NCBI GenBank assembly: GCA_030849465.1
Contig: JARVLF010000008.1
Coordinates: forward strand, 372,001-436,000
Reading direction: 5' to 3'
Source of the DNA: Moesziomyces globuligerus
Lineage: Eukaryota > Basidiomycota > Ustilaginomycetes > Ustilaginales > Ustilaginaceae
Length of the DNA: 64,000 nucleotides
Part shown: positions 9,321-20,507 of the stretch, one piece after another
Position numbering within the stretch: the stretch's first letter is position 1
How the letters are laid out: the number at the start of each line of letters is the position of its first letter
Made by a program: the position numbers and the translations under genes
The notes under the pieces: generated by a model
Told to the model about the DNA's origin: nothing
The model's database searches: none
The model's input: only the letters and a program-made list of their open reading frames with translations

Positions 9321-12209
9321 ATGGCCGACCGATCTTCGTCGATAGGGCAGGTTTCGGCCATCACGGGCTGCAACGAATTCCAAGCCGGGCTCGTGCTCGA
9401 ACGATGCAATGGGGACGTGGAAAGAGCTGTCAACTCGTTTTTCGATGATCCACCACCAGAGGTAAGTGGGCCCGCTGGCGCGCATGCTGTCCTGACTTCG
9501 CCCTACTCACCCGTATCTCTTCATGCACGCCACAGAGGCCAACGGCGAACTCAACCACACAAGGCTCCTCCACTGCGGTCGTGCCATTCCAGGGAGATAG
9601 CCAATCGCAGACTGGTGCATCAGGATGGGCGTCCTCCGCCACTCAAGCATACGGTCCCCCTCCGGGTCCACCTCCAGCATCGTCTCACGGATGGCGACAA
9701 GATGACAAGGGCATACTCTCGCCCTCGCCCGTACGACCACGCACCAGCCCGTCCAACGAACAAGCTGGGCTTTCCGATGTGATAGACCTCACTCAAGACG
9801 CAGAAACCGACGACGACCTCAGGCGTGCCATGGCCGCCTCGTTGCAGGATCAGCAAACCTATCGGCCACCGGCGCCTTCCAGCACAGTTGGTGTAAGTGA
9901 CTCGGATACTTCGCCAGAGGGAAGCAGCCCCGGCTTTGAAATTCGGATAAACGGTACTGGTTTGCCCTGGACTCTGCAGGAGACCAATCACCTACCCAAC
10001 CGTTCGGCAAACCAGGCCATTGATATGGACATCGAGGGTCTCGTGCCTCCTAGTCAGGGAAGGGGTCCAGCTGCGGCGCATGGATATCAGCTGCGCGATC
10101 GCAGCAAGCTTGTCAGGCCGGCTTCCAGCATTCAGCTCTTGGAAGCAGCTTCCCAGTGCAGCAAACGCGCCAGGACAACGGGCCGACGAGGCAACCCTGG
10201 ATACAGGGGGAACAGACGAGCAGGACGCGGCAGGGGAGGTCGAGGCAGGCGAGGGTGGTACATGGTGCGCGCCTCAGCCCCTAGAGTTGTCTCACTGATC
10301 TTGAGCTTGTATCACTGACTTTCGCCTCGTTTTCCTCTTTGTCTCTTCTTCTGCGGCCCGCATCGCTTTACCCTTGGCACATTGTAACCACTGGCAGGAC
10401 ATGGGAATGTCGGAGGACGAGCAGCTGCGACAGGCGCTTGAGGCCAGTGTACAAAGCCACCAAGACCTCATGCAGCTCAGTGGGTCCGGAGCTCGAACGC
10501 CCGCCTTGCCGCAGCACCTCGAGACCGACCTGCAAAGCCGACGTGTCGCTGGCGCGCCTGTCGCCATGGTGGCCCCCTTTGCCTCGCTCGAAGTTGTGGC
10601 CGCTATCATTCAAGCTCTCTTCGCCGCGCCGCCCGTGCGACGCGCGTACCTCGCGGCACGACCAGCTGATCCCCATGCTGCGGATCTTTCCAATTTCTGG
10701 AAGGGCGCCGCGCCCACCGATGGTACTTCGGAACCCGTCCAGCCGCCGCTCGAGCCGCACTTCGAACTGGCACAGCGCATCCAAACGCTATTCCAATTTG
10801 CCCATCTCTCGCAACGGCCCTTATGCGTCATCAAGAACGTCACCAGCCTTGCGCCCAGCGAGGTGATCGCGCGCGGAGCCGATCACTCGCCTCCCGTCAA
10901 AGTCGCCAGCCTCCTCTACGAGTATCTGGTCGAGAGCTTTGGCAAGCATGTGGCTGCGGTCAGCGAGCTCATCCTCAACACGCCGGGAGCCGAGCCGGTG
11001 GAGACGGATGCGCTGTGGATGGATGACTCGCTCTTTCTGTCGAGTGGAGCACCGGCTTTGACGCAACCCGTATCGCCTCGATCGCAGGACTCTGGGCCGG
11101 GGCAAGTCGCGGCTCCCAAGACCGAGCAGCGACGGAGCTTCATCCAGATCAGGCACGACTCGGTCAACTCGGACACGTACTCGTGCCTGCGGGCCGCGCT
11201 AGCCTCGGATGGCGAAGGCGCCTTGTTGACCCGCACGGCAAGGACAATCAGCATGGGCGTTGACCACGCCATCTCGACCGCAGATGGAGGTCCGCCGCCC
11301 TTGACAATCAACGAGCGCATCCATCTGGACTCGCTGATGTGGGACCGGCGTCAGGGCATGCGTCTGGATGCCGAGTTACGCGATCTCGAGATGGTACGTC
11401 TCGATGCTCTGCGCCAAGAGCTCGAAGCACGCAAGCGCAAGCTGCTCGGCGACGCCGGCCGGCCTTGTGCAGAGGTGCTGGCAGGGGCGAAGCGGTACTT
11501 TGACCAAGTAGCTTCGTCCGTGCCAGGCGCAGACGCCGTGCGCTCCGCATCGCTTACCGAAGCGGCGCCTCAGATCGCCAAATTGCTCGAAGCGGTGCAG
11601 GCGGACGTGTCTTCGACGGATCGGCTTGTCGGCAAGATCCGCGCGCAGATCGACGCCAAGCGGGCCGCGGTGGCGGAGCAGGCGCGGCAAGAGGCGGCCA
11701 ACCCGGAATGGACGCAGCTGGCGTACGATCTGTGTGCGGTGCTCTGCCACGAGGGCAATCGGTGCGTCTCGTTTGTCAAGCAGCCGGATGCGACGTGGTG
11801 GAAGGTGGCGAATGGCCATGCAGTGCAAGTGGAGCGCGAGGATGTGGTCATGGGCAGGCCACAGGATCCGTCGCTCTCCGTGTTTTGGGTCGTCTACGCC
11901 CGAGCCGAAGAGGCGGAGCAGAGCGCAGAGACCAGGGAGGCGGAGGAGAAGCTCATCTCGGAAACGGTCAAGGCGGCGATCGCGGACGACAACCTCACGT
12001 ACGAGTCCGAGCTGCTCTCGCTCATCCGTTCCGATGCTGCTACGCCTTCGTCCACACCGGAAGCTGCCGAGGTGACGGCGGCGACCACGAACGGAGATGC
12101 AGATCCTAGCGGTGCCGTTGGGGATGAAGCCCAGGATGTGACGATGGGTGTGGAGCCAGATCGTGCCCTGAGGGGGGAAAGTGCCTCACAGCCAACCAAC
12201 GCAGCCTGA
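9321..12209 (+). CDS. USP25/28-like protein, predicted catalytically inactive pseudo-deubiquitinase
   Basis: Three exons (9321-9461, 9536-10264, 10398-12209), both introns in phase 0, give 893 residues. Order of elements: N-terminal UBA-like segment (residues 8-45, SAITGCNEFQAGLVLERCNG), a SUMO-interaction-like DVIDLT followed by a UIM-like DDDLRRAMAASLQ, a second UIM (EDEQLRQALEASVQ) spanning the start of exon 3, then a USP-like fold. This UBA-SIM-UIM-USP order is that of USP25/USP28. The Cys box aligns with SLEVVAAIIQALFAAP (around residue 355), where the usual TCY/TCW is LEV, so the catalytic Cys is Glu. The His-box region (HEGNRCVSFVK...WWKVANG, about residues 735-760) lacks the GHY motif and the following Asn/Asp. 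It may bind ubiquitin or SUMO without cleaving it. Family assignment is fairly strong; loss of activity is inferred from motif loss. Confidence 0.75.
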
Positions 12210-12459
12210 GCCACGACAGGCATTAGAAACCTCCATCGTACATGATCGAAATGGAACGAACTCGTCGCAACCATTTCTCAGACCTACCAGGTGCGTCTTT
12301 CCCATCCTCCCTCCTCTCTGGGCACACACACGGCGAGCTCAAGGACCCGCGATGGGTGCAAAGATAGTTGATGGGGGGGAGGATAGATTGCAAGTGCTCT
12401 TTGCTCGTTGGGCCGAATCCATGCAATGCGGACTGGGGCGTTGGGAAGGGGAACTGAGG

Positions 12460-13881
12460 TTAAGCGACGAGACGAGGAGCGGGGTGAGGGAGGGATGCTT
12501 GTCTAGCCTGTGCGGCGGCCAAGTGCCTTCTCCAGCCCTTGACGGGCTTTGTCCTGCCCCAGCCTCTGCGGAGGGCGGAGCGGTTGGAGTTGTGGTCCTT
12601 TGCGCGCTGGGATTCGAAGCCATTGCGACCGACGCGGGCGTCGAGCTTGATGCGCCTTGCGTCGGCGCGCGTGCGCGGTGCGTTGCGGGTGTAGTGTTCC
12701 CAAGCCATCGAGTAGAGTTCTCCTCCCGCGGCGTACGGCGAGGGTAGATCGGTACGGAAGGTCCAGCGTGGCTTTCCATCGTCTCCGCCACTCTTGTAGG
12801 GGACGATGGTAGGATGTCGGACGTAGATCGCCGAACACGTCGCAAATGAGACCTCGAGGTAAGGCGGTACGAACAGAAACGGCGCCGCAAAGTCCGGCAG
12901 CGTGAACGGATGCACTCCCGGCGGAAGCATCTTTTCCTTTTCCCGACCCTTGCCCTTGACCACCGCAGGCGCAGACTCGGTCTTCCCGTCCGCCTTCTCG
13001 GTCGAAGCATCCTCCTTGACCTCCTTGCCACTTTCCGCCGACTCAGCAGCGGTCTCACCCTCCTTTTCGGCTGCCGGAGCAGTCTTGGCCGCTTCACCCA
13101 CTTCATCCGCTTCGCTGGCTTGGCTGGCTTGGGCAGCTTCGGTGGCATCGGCTTCGCCAGAGACGAGCTCGTTGATGCGCTGCGCCTTTGCCTTCTTGGC
13201 GAGCTCCTCGCTGAGCATGGGGATGGCGGAGGGCTCGACGCTGATGAGGTCGCCTGGCTGCAGCAGCTGGTTGGGGTTGGCGCACTTTGTGCCGTTGAGC
13301 TTGACCTTGCCCTGGACGACCATGGCTCTCGACTCGTAGGCGGAGCGGGCGAAGCAGCAGCGGAAGACGGCGACGTCGAGGCGGCGCTCAATGTCGCGCA
13401 TGAAGAGCGAGGCGGTCGGCATGGCGTCCATCTCCTCGAGAGCCTTTTGCTGCGTTACGGTGGCGTACGACGAGCCGGATGTAGAGGCGGAGGCGGCATC
13501 GTCGGCAGCAGCAGAGGGTGCGCGACGCGCCTGCATCGCCCTGTCAAAGAGACCGCCGCGACGCGGACCGGCGGTGGACGAGCCGGACGAGACGCCCGAG
13601 GCGGCGGCGGCCGAGACCTGAGGCGGCACGAAGCTGGGGAGCTCGGTGGGGAGGAACCAACGCTTGAAGCGCTTTTCTGGGATCCAGTCGCCGTGGTAGG
13701 CGCGGAGGAAGCGCTTGGAGCGCCATCGCTGCTGGTACATGGTGAGCGAGGTCTTGGTGAACGAGGTCTGCGAGGCGTGAAAGGGGACGGTGGAGCGCGC
13801 GATCATGTTGTACAGGTTGCGCGCGGACCACGACATGCGTGGCATGACCGTCTCATGGCTGAACACCTTGGCCTTGCGCAT
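12460..13881 (-). CDS. NAM9: Mitochondrial small-subunit ribosomal protein uS4m (Nam9 type)
   Basis: A single open frame encodes 473 residues, close to yeast Nam9. An S4 RNA-binding domain lies at about residues 165-215: RRLDVAVFRCCFARSAYESR, then VVQGKVKLNG and LLQPGDLISVEP, the classical S4 hairpin and turn motifs. N-terminal residues resemble uS4m proteins (ARNLYNMIARS...). An Ala/Glu-rich insertion (about 235-315) separates the S4 domain from a conserved C-terminal part containing YLEVSFATCSAIYVRHP, which is characteristic of fungal uS4m. Role: early rRNA-binding protein of the mitochondrial 37S subunit. The gene converges with the USP-like gene (250 bp between stop codons) and diverges from SAM synthetase. 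Confidence 0.9.
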   Translation of the reverse strand: MRKAKVFSHETVMPRMSWSARNLYNMIARSTVPFHASQTSFTKTSLTMYQQRWRSKRFLRAYHGDWIPEKRFKRWFLPTELPSFVPPQVSAAAASGVSSGSSTAGPRRGGLFDRAMQARRAPSAAADDAASASTSGSSYATVTQQKALEEMDAMPTASLFMRDIERRLDVAVFRCCFARSAYESRAMVVQGKVKLNGTKCANPNQLLQPGDLISVEPSAIPMLSEELAKKAKAQRINELVSGEADATEAAQASQASEADEVGEAAKTAPAAEKEGETAAESAESGKEVKEDASTEKADGKTESAPAVVKGKGREKEKMLPPGVHPFTLPDFAAPFLFVPPYLEVSFATCSAIYVRHPTIVPYKSGGDDGKPRWTFRTDLPSPYAAGGELYSMAWEHYTRNAPRTRADARRIKLDARVGRNGFESQRAKDHNSNRSALRRGWGRTKPVKGWRRHLAAAQARQASLPHPAPRLVA

Positions 13882-15100
13882 TGCGGCAGACTGGGCCCGG
13901 TGCGCCGGTCGATGCGAATGATGTGGGCGTGGGCGAAGGATGAATCGGGGTGGTTGAGAAGGCCCACGAGCTGACCGGTCGTGTGTGGAAGTGGCAGGGC
14001 GTGACTGAGGTGCAGAAGGATGGTGCTCGCTGTTACAGTGATGAGGAGGATGATCTTCGGGACAGCATCGCTCTCTCTGCCTCTGCCTGACTGCCTCACA
14101 CTTTTTCGAGATGCGGAAGAAATCGAGCTGCCCAGATCACGTGGTGAGGGTGTGTCCAGATCGGGTCTCATCACCGCGATTTTGGCATGGTCACCCGATT
14201 GGCGCCAGATCGCGATCGGATGTGACGGATGTTTGACAGCGAGCGTCGAGCACGCCATCGCTGCACAGGCGCGTCGCTGCAGATCCAGCCACATTGTCTC
14301 TGCGCCTCTGTGGCCAACAGAGCAGAGTCTAATCTCAACTTTGCGCTGCACCGGAAGCGGCCGACGTCAAGCAGGGCCCTGAACGGCGCAGTCGTGCTCG
14401 CAGAAGCAGATCGAACAAGGCTGGAAAGAAAAGCGGTCTGTGCATGGAGCGTTTGAGCGGCGGCGCATGGCTGCGAGCGGCTCGTACAGTACCACACAAA
14501 GAAAGCGAAGAGCGAGCACGTTCTGGCTGGCCGTGCATGCGAAGCGGAGCGTCAGTGTGAAAGGCATGCCGGCTGTGCGATGTGTGCGCAGACAAGAACC
14601 AGCCAGGCTGGCAGTCGGGGGATCGCCCTGGTGCTTGTTGGGTTCAAGTCACGCGTTGGTGAGTCGTGCGTGTCGTTCTCTCCCCACTGGGATGGGATGA
14701 TTTTCGTCTGATTTTCGATTTCTTCTCAACTTTTCCAACTCGCCGGGCAGACCCTTGATAGACAGGCAAAGTGCCCCTCCCTCTCCTCCGCCAGTGTGGG
14801 ATGTCACGTCCAACACGTCCGTGCTCGTTTTTTTTTTTTTTTTTTCCCTTCTCGATTGGATCGCTGTCGCCCTCTATCGCCGTCGTCTGTCTGTCGGCAC
14901 GTTCTGGTAGAGCGTGCTGCCTGGTTCGCAGCCGCCCGCCCGCTCGCTCCTGAATGGCGCGAGCCCACGATCCCCGACCACCGCCGACCCTAACCCCAAG
15001 CTGCACGTCATCTCTCTCTCCTTCCTTCTCCATCATCATCCACCTCCCTTCCCCCACCCCTTTTCGCTTCTCCCATCCTCTTCGGTCATCCTTAGACAAA
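13882..15100. other. Divergent intergenic region uS4m / SAM synthetase
   Basis: There is no supported gene. It contains an 18-T run (14828-14845) and, next to the SAM synthetase start, a strongly pyrimidine-rich leader (about 14990-15095), common in highly expressed fungal genes. Promoters for both flanking genes must lie here; I could not place discrete TATA elements. Confidence 0.5.
14828..14845. repeat. T18 homopolymer upstream of SAM synthetase
   Basis: Eighteen consecutive T, about 255 bp upstream of the start codon. Poly(dA:dT) tracts of this kind commonly exclude nucleosomes in fungal promoters; the role here is inferred. Confidence 0.85.
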
Positions 15101-16758
15101 ATGGCTCCCACTATCCGCACTCTTCCCGAGGGCCACTTCCTCTTCACCTCGTAAGTCGCCTCGCTCCATCCAGCGCTCGACGTCGTCCGTCTCGGCAGCA
15201 GCGCAAACACACGCCTCGATCGTGCCCGCTGACCACATGCACCGCCTTGCCTCTCCATTCGTCCCTTGCACCACAGCGAGTCCGTCGGCGAGGGTCACCC
15301 CGACAAGATCTGCGACCAGGTTTCGGATGCCATCCTCGTAAGTATCCTACGACGCACGATCGTATCCGATCGAACGGTTCCAGTGCCGTTTCTGGTTGAC
15401 CCTGGCATTGCTTGCACGGCGCTTTGGGCCGCTCTGAAGCGCTCTGGAGCGCCCTGTAGAGCCAGGATCGATTGCGTGTCAGAGCCGAATCAGGACGTGG
15501 AGCAACGAGCTGCGCTTGCCACTTTGCAACGTGTCTACCGCGCAAAGCAGAAGGCAGCCAACTCGGAGTCCATGGTCCCTTCTCGCCTGAAGAATCACTT
15601 TAGAGCCGATTCCTCTGCCGCCAAACGCCTGAAATGGACGCTGCAACGGAAAGCTGACCCAAACATCTCCCTCCTTCCTTTTCTGTTTCCGCTCCAAAGG
15701 ACGCCTGCCTCGAGCAGGACCCTGCCTCCAAGGTCGCCTGTGAGACCGCCTCCAAGACCGGTATGATCATGGTCTTCGGTGAGATCTCGACCAAGGCTCA
15801 GATCGACTACCAGAAGGTCATCCGCGACACGATCAAGAAGATCGGCTACGACTCGTCCGAGAAGGGTTTCGACTACAAGACGTGCAACGTGCTCGTCGCC
15901 ATTGAGCAGCAGTCGCCCGACATTGCGCAGGGTCTCGACCACGGCTCGCTCGAGGAGCACGGTGCGGGTGACCAGGGTATCATGTTTGGCTACGCCACCG
16001 ACGAGACGCCCGAGCTGATGCCGCTCACGCTCATGCTCTCGCACAAGCTCAACCTCGCCATGTCGGCCGCGCGCCGCGACGGCACGCTCGGCTGGCTGCG
16101 CCCCGACTCGAAGACGCAGGTCACGGTCGAGTACAAGAAGGACGGCGGCGCCACCATCCCGCTGCGCGTCGACACGGTGGTCATCTCGACGCAGCACGCC
16201 GAGGAGATCTCGACCGAGGAGCTGCGCTCGGAGATCATGGAGAAGATTGTCAAGAAGGTCATCCCCGCCAACCTGCTCGACAACGAGACCATCTACCACA
16301 TCCAGCCCTCGGGCCGCTTCGTCATTGGCGGTCCCCAGGGTGACGCCGGTCTGACTGGCCGCAAGATCATTGTCGACACCTACGGCGGTTGGGGTGCGCA
16401 CGGCGGTGGTGCCTTCTCGGGCAAGGACTTCTCCAAGGTCGACCGTTCGGCCGCCTACACGGCGCGCTGGGTGGCCAAGTCGCTCGTCGCCGCCGGCCTC
16501 GCGCGCCGCGTGCTCGTGCAGTTCTCGTACGCCATCGGTGTCGCCGACCCGCTCTCGGTGTTTGTCGACTCGTACGGCACCGGCAAGAAGTCGGACGAGG
16601 AGCTGGTCAAGATCATCCGCGACAACTTCAACCTCCGCCCCGGTGTGATTGTCAAGGACCTCGGCCTGCAGAAGCCCCAGTACCTCGCCACCGCCGCCGG
16701 TGGTCACTTTGGCCGCTCCGAGTTCTCCTGGGAGCAGCCCAAGCAGCTCAAGTTTTAG
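15101..16758 (+). CDS. SAM2: S-adenosylmethionine synthetase (methionine adenosyltransferase)
   Basis: It makes S-adenosylmethionine from methionine and ATP in the cytosol. Three exons (15101-15150, 15277-15337, 15700-16758) give 389 residues, the normal family length. Signature motifs are intact: [20 protein letters not shown] in exons 1-2, [19 protein letters not shown], and [15 protein letters not shown] with the P-loop-like glycines. The start is set by the ATG after ACAAA and the family N-terminus ([13 protein letters not shown]). Intron 1 (126 nt) falls inside a Ser codon; intron 2 is 362 nt, longer than most introns here. The exon 3 start (DACLEQDP) is fixed by the conserved sequence. 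SAM2 is used as a family symbol; a SAM1/SAM2 distinction has no meaning outside yeast. Confidence 0.96.
15338..15699 (+). other. Unusually long second intron of SAM synthetase
   Basis: This 362-nt intron runs from GTAAGTATCC to CCAAAG. It holds short repeated GCGCT-containing stretches (about 15418-15455, e.g. GGCGCTTTGG, GAAGCGCTCTGGAGCGCC) that could fold locally. No coding function is apparent. Confidence 0.6.
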
Positions 16759-18169
16759 GCGTCCGAGCTGCCGCCGCGCTCCAAGCTGCAAACTAGGGTC
16801 TGCTGATGCTTATGGTATCTCGCACCAACCCCTCCAAAAATGGTCGATTCAACATCGTATCCCCGCCTCGGTTTCTTTTTGACCTTTTCTGCTTCTCCTC
16901 ATGTGTTACCATCTCCTTTCTTTCTCTCTCTCTCTCTCTCTTTCGTTCTGCCCTTCTTTCTTCTTTCTTACGGTTCTTGAATCGGTCCTTGTGTAGTGTT
17001 ATCCATGTCTCTCTCTTTTTGCGTCTCTTGCATAGATCCAATCTTTCCCCCTCTCCTTCCCCTCCGAGTCTTACCCTCTCAACATCTGTACTACCTCTGC
17101 ACCTGTCGCACTTCACCGCATACCGACGTAGCTGCTCATCACGCTCCGCTACCCAGCAGTAATACCAACACCCCACGTCAACCGTGATTCCTGCCGTGTG
17201 CGTGTTCGTCTCTTGATGCGTGGTAGAAGAGAAAGGGGGGGGGGGGGGAGGGAGGGGTGTTAAGCTGGGTTGGAGCGGTTCTGGACAGCGGGGGAGTTTG
17301 GGTTTGGGCGGATGACGTGCTTTGCGGGCGCGATTCGGACAAAGCCGCCGTTTGGTGCGTTGAAGCTGGTCCAACGTCGTGCTCGAAGCAGAGGCGTGAT
17401 CAAGTGTGTTGCTGGATTTCGGAGCAGGGTTTTGCGCATTCAGTTGGCCGATCGTGGTGGGGGAAGAGGGCTACAGTAGACCGCTGTGAGGTTCTGTGGT
17501 CAGTGCGGGTTGGAAAAGGCAGCCTCGTGGTGTGGAGACTAAGCTTACCGCCTCGTACCGATACCACTTGCCCTCGCGAGTCCGCATCGGACGCGAAGAG
17601 CGTGGACAACAAGCGAAAGGTACCCGCAATAGTCGCGACTTAGCCACGAGTCGGTGTGAAATCCGCTGCGTAGGATGTGATGTGTGGTGCGAGTGGGTGG
17701 GTGGAGCACGCAAGGGTTTTTTCATCGATGCACGACGTGCATGGAGGGCTGTGGCTTGATTTCATCGAGCCAACTTGCATCTTGTGGCGGGCGCAGCGAC
17801 AGGGTGAAAATTCGCCGTTTTCGCGCGGCTTTCAACCAAAAATTCCCAGAAATGCACCTCCCATGGCATGGGCGGGATCAACAGCTGCCCAAACCCGCGG
17901 GTCTTGGCAATCCCAACCCGCCCACCAAGTACCGCCCTAGTGCCGTCCTGGCGCCGGCCCCTTAAACGCCCATCCGCTTTTGACAGGTACAGTCACAGCA
18001 ACTTGGCCCTGCCGCAGCGCCCGCCCAACGCCGATCCTCGGTCCACATGGGCGATGCATTGTTCGCTTGCCACCCTGAACCCTTTTTCCGTCGAGTGGCA
18101 GCAAAGGCATCCCTCTCTTCTCAACCATCACTCGATCCACCACACTCGCTGTCGGAATAGCTGCAAGAC
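16759..18169. other. Intergenic region between SAM synthetase and amino-acid permease
   Basis: The left part is the SAM synthetase 3' region, with a CT run (16923-16940) inside a long pyrimidine-rich stretch. A G14 run lies at 17235-17248. Short open frames at 17250-17970 have no start context, splice signals or recognisable motifs, and I do not call them genes. The permease promoter must lie in the last several hundred bases. Confidence 0.5.
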
Positions 18170-20010
18170 ATGTCGATACCTAACGAACACGGTGGGAGGG
18201 ACCACCACATTGCGCCGGCGCCCGTGGTGACGGGGTCGGCGTTCAAGGAGATGCCCTCGTCGCATGCATCGTCGCCCGACTCGGACGATGTGGAGCGCAA
18301 ACGATCGGCTGCACCGTCGGAAACCGAGACCGAGCAGCCCGAGGAGCTGCGCAGAGCGCTCAATACGCGCCACATGGTGATGATCGCCATCGGCGGCATC
18401 ATCGGTCCGGGACTGCTGGTGGGTTCGGGTTCGGCGCTTGCCAATGCTGGGCCGGTGGGTGCGTTGATCGCCTTCGCCATCACGGGCGCCATCGTCTACT
18501 TTGTGCTGCAGGCGCTCGGAGAGATGGCTACGCTCTTTGCGATTCGCGGCTCGTTCATCGAGTATGCGGGGCGCTGGGTGGATCCCGCGCTCGGATTCGT
18601 CGCAGGCTGGATCTACTGGGAACTCTGGATCTCGGTGCTCTCCAACGAGTACAATGCCGTGGCCATCGTCATCCGGTACTGGGATGGCGCTCAGGTCGTA
18701 CCCACGGGCGCGTGGATCGCCATCTTCTGGGTGCTCTTCATGGGCCTTTCCATGCTCGGCGTCCTCGCGTACGGCGAAGTCGAATTCGTCCTCGCCACCA
18801 TCAAGGTCATCGGTATCGTCGTCTTCTTCATCCTCAGCATCGTCATCAACGTCGGCGGCGCAGGCGGCGATCAGGGATACATCGGTTTCAGGTACTTTAA
18901 GGATCCAGGACCGTTCAAGGGCACCGGCATCGATGCGCTCAATGGCATCGCCAAGATCCTCGTCATCTCGGCCACGCTCTACTCGGGAACCGAGGCTACC
19001 GCCATCACAGCTGCCGAGGCCAAGAATCCGGCCAAGTCGGTTCCCATCGCCATCCGATCCGTCTTTTATCGCATCTTGGTCCTCTACCTCGGTACGATCT
19101 TCTTCATCTCGCTCAACGTGCCGTCGGATGATGCGTCGCTCGTCAGCGCAAGCAGCAAGGCGGCTGCTTCGCCGCTGACCATCGCGCTAAAGAGGGGCGG
19201 TATCGGCGTCGCAGCGAGCCTGATCAATGCGCTCATCATCCTCTCGGTCATCTCGGCGGGAAATTCGTCGCTCTACATCGCCTCGCGTACGCTGCAGTCG
19301 TTGGGTGCCACAGGAAGGGCTCCTAAGCTTCTCGGTTGGACGACAAAGAGGGGCAAGGTGCCGATTCCGGCGCTCGTGCTCTCGAATCTGGTGGCGCTGA
19401 TCTCGCTCCTCTCGATCAACGCAGGCGCTTCGACCGTGTTCAGCTACATCATCAACATCTCGGGCGTCAGCACGTTTATCATCTTTGCCATCATTTGCTT
19501 GTGCCACATCCGATTCCGCGCCGCGTGGAAACACCAGGGCAGATCGCTCGACGAACTCCCCTTCCGCGCCTGGTTGGCCCCCTACGGCACCTGGGTCACG
19601 TTTGTCCTCAACATCGTCCTCGTCTTTTTCCAGGGCTACACCACCTTCCTCAACCCCAGGAAGGCGGCGGATATCATCGTCGCCTACATCGTCATCCCCG
19701 TCGCCGTCGCACTCTACTTTGGTTGGAAGATCTACCACAGAACAAAGATGTACGTCATTCCCCCCCCCCCCCCCCCCCTTTCACCCTTCCATCTTGAAGG
19801 TGGGTAGACGCGGTACCAGTTTTCACCCCTTGCTGACCTTGTTTCTTCTCCTTTTTTTTATGTGGTGATAGTGTCGGTCTGGACGAGATCGATCTGGATT
19901 CGGGTCGTCGGCTCATGGCCGACTTTGAAGAGCCAGACGAGGAGCACGACGAGGCCAACAAGGCGTGGTACAAGAACCCCAAGAAGCTCGTCAGCCGCAT
20001 CCTCGCCTAA
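18170..20010 (+). CDS. Amino-acid permease (fungal YAT/APC family)
   Basis: A plasma-membrane proton-coupled amino-acid transporter by family. Exon 1 (18170-19749) and exon 2 (19872-20010) join inside an Ile codon (AT|T), giving 572 residues, the usual size. A hydrophilic N-terminus of about 60 residues precedes LNTRHMVMIAIGGIIGPGLL, the conserved TM1 motif. About twelve hydrophobic segments follow, with GSFIEYAGRWVDPALGFVAG and SGTEATAITAAEAKNPAKSV matching APC permeases. Exon 2 encodes the cytosolic tail (IVGLDEIDLDSGRRLMADFE... ending KNPKKLVSRILA), typical of this family. Substrate specificity cannot be read from the sequence. The 122-nt intron contains a 19-C run. Confidence 0.93.
19760..19778. 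repeat. C19 homopolymer in permease intron
   Basis: There are nineteen consecutive C just after the 5' splice site (19750). Its length is likely variable and prone to sequencing error, but it lies outside coding sequence. Confidence 0.9.
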
Positions 20011-20507
20011 TCCCATCCCGGGCGAAACTTCCAAAGACTCCAAAACAGCGACTCTAGAACTTGCCCACTGCGTGTGTTTGTGCTGAGACTCGGCCCTCAG
20101 AGCCGTAGCGACAGACAGCCAAAGACTTCAGGCTGTGAGCAATGCCACCCGCACGCATCGCGCCCACATCGAGATTCGCTCGGGCACCTCGCAACTGTCT
20201 GCGCGCAAGAGTGGCACAACCCCAATTCCATGTCTGGCCGTCTTTCAGTTCATCCGGCTTTGTTTCGCCAAGCCCACATCTTGCCCGAGCGACAGCAGAG
20301 GCGAGAGCAATCATTTCGCGAGGTCCGCGCGCATGCCAGAGTGTAAAGGGCCGGGTGACATTTCAAAAGGGGGACGAGGCAGGGAATGCAAGTGAGAGCA
20401 AACGAACGCCTCGTGCAAGTGGTGCAGAGGGCTAACCGGTGCAGAGCAAAACATCCAGGACGAGACGAATCGGCCGGGGGCCTCGCGACGGAGCGAGAGC
20501 GAGCGGC
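20011..20507. other. Convergent intergenic region permease / Snf7
   Basis: This is 3' flanking sequence of two convergent genes. No coding, RNA or repeat feature was seen. Confidence 0.5.

Noticed and set aside
12910..13974. 354-codon + strand frame opposite uS4m
   Set aside because: Mirror of the uS4m coding bias, Arg/Gly-rich, no domain.
15595..16791. 398-codon minus-strand frame opposite SAM synthetase
   Set aside because: Shadow of a highly biased gene; no motif, and it spans the intron/exon boundary of a certain gene.
17250..17970. Overlapping short open frames on the + strand downstream of SAM synthetase
   Set aside because: No splice pairs, motifs or codon bias; consistent with noncoding 3' and promoter sequence.
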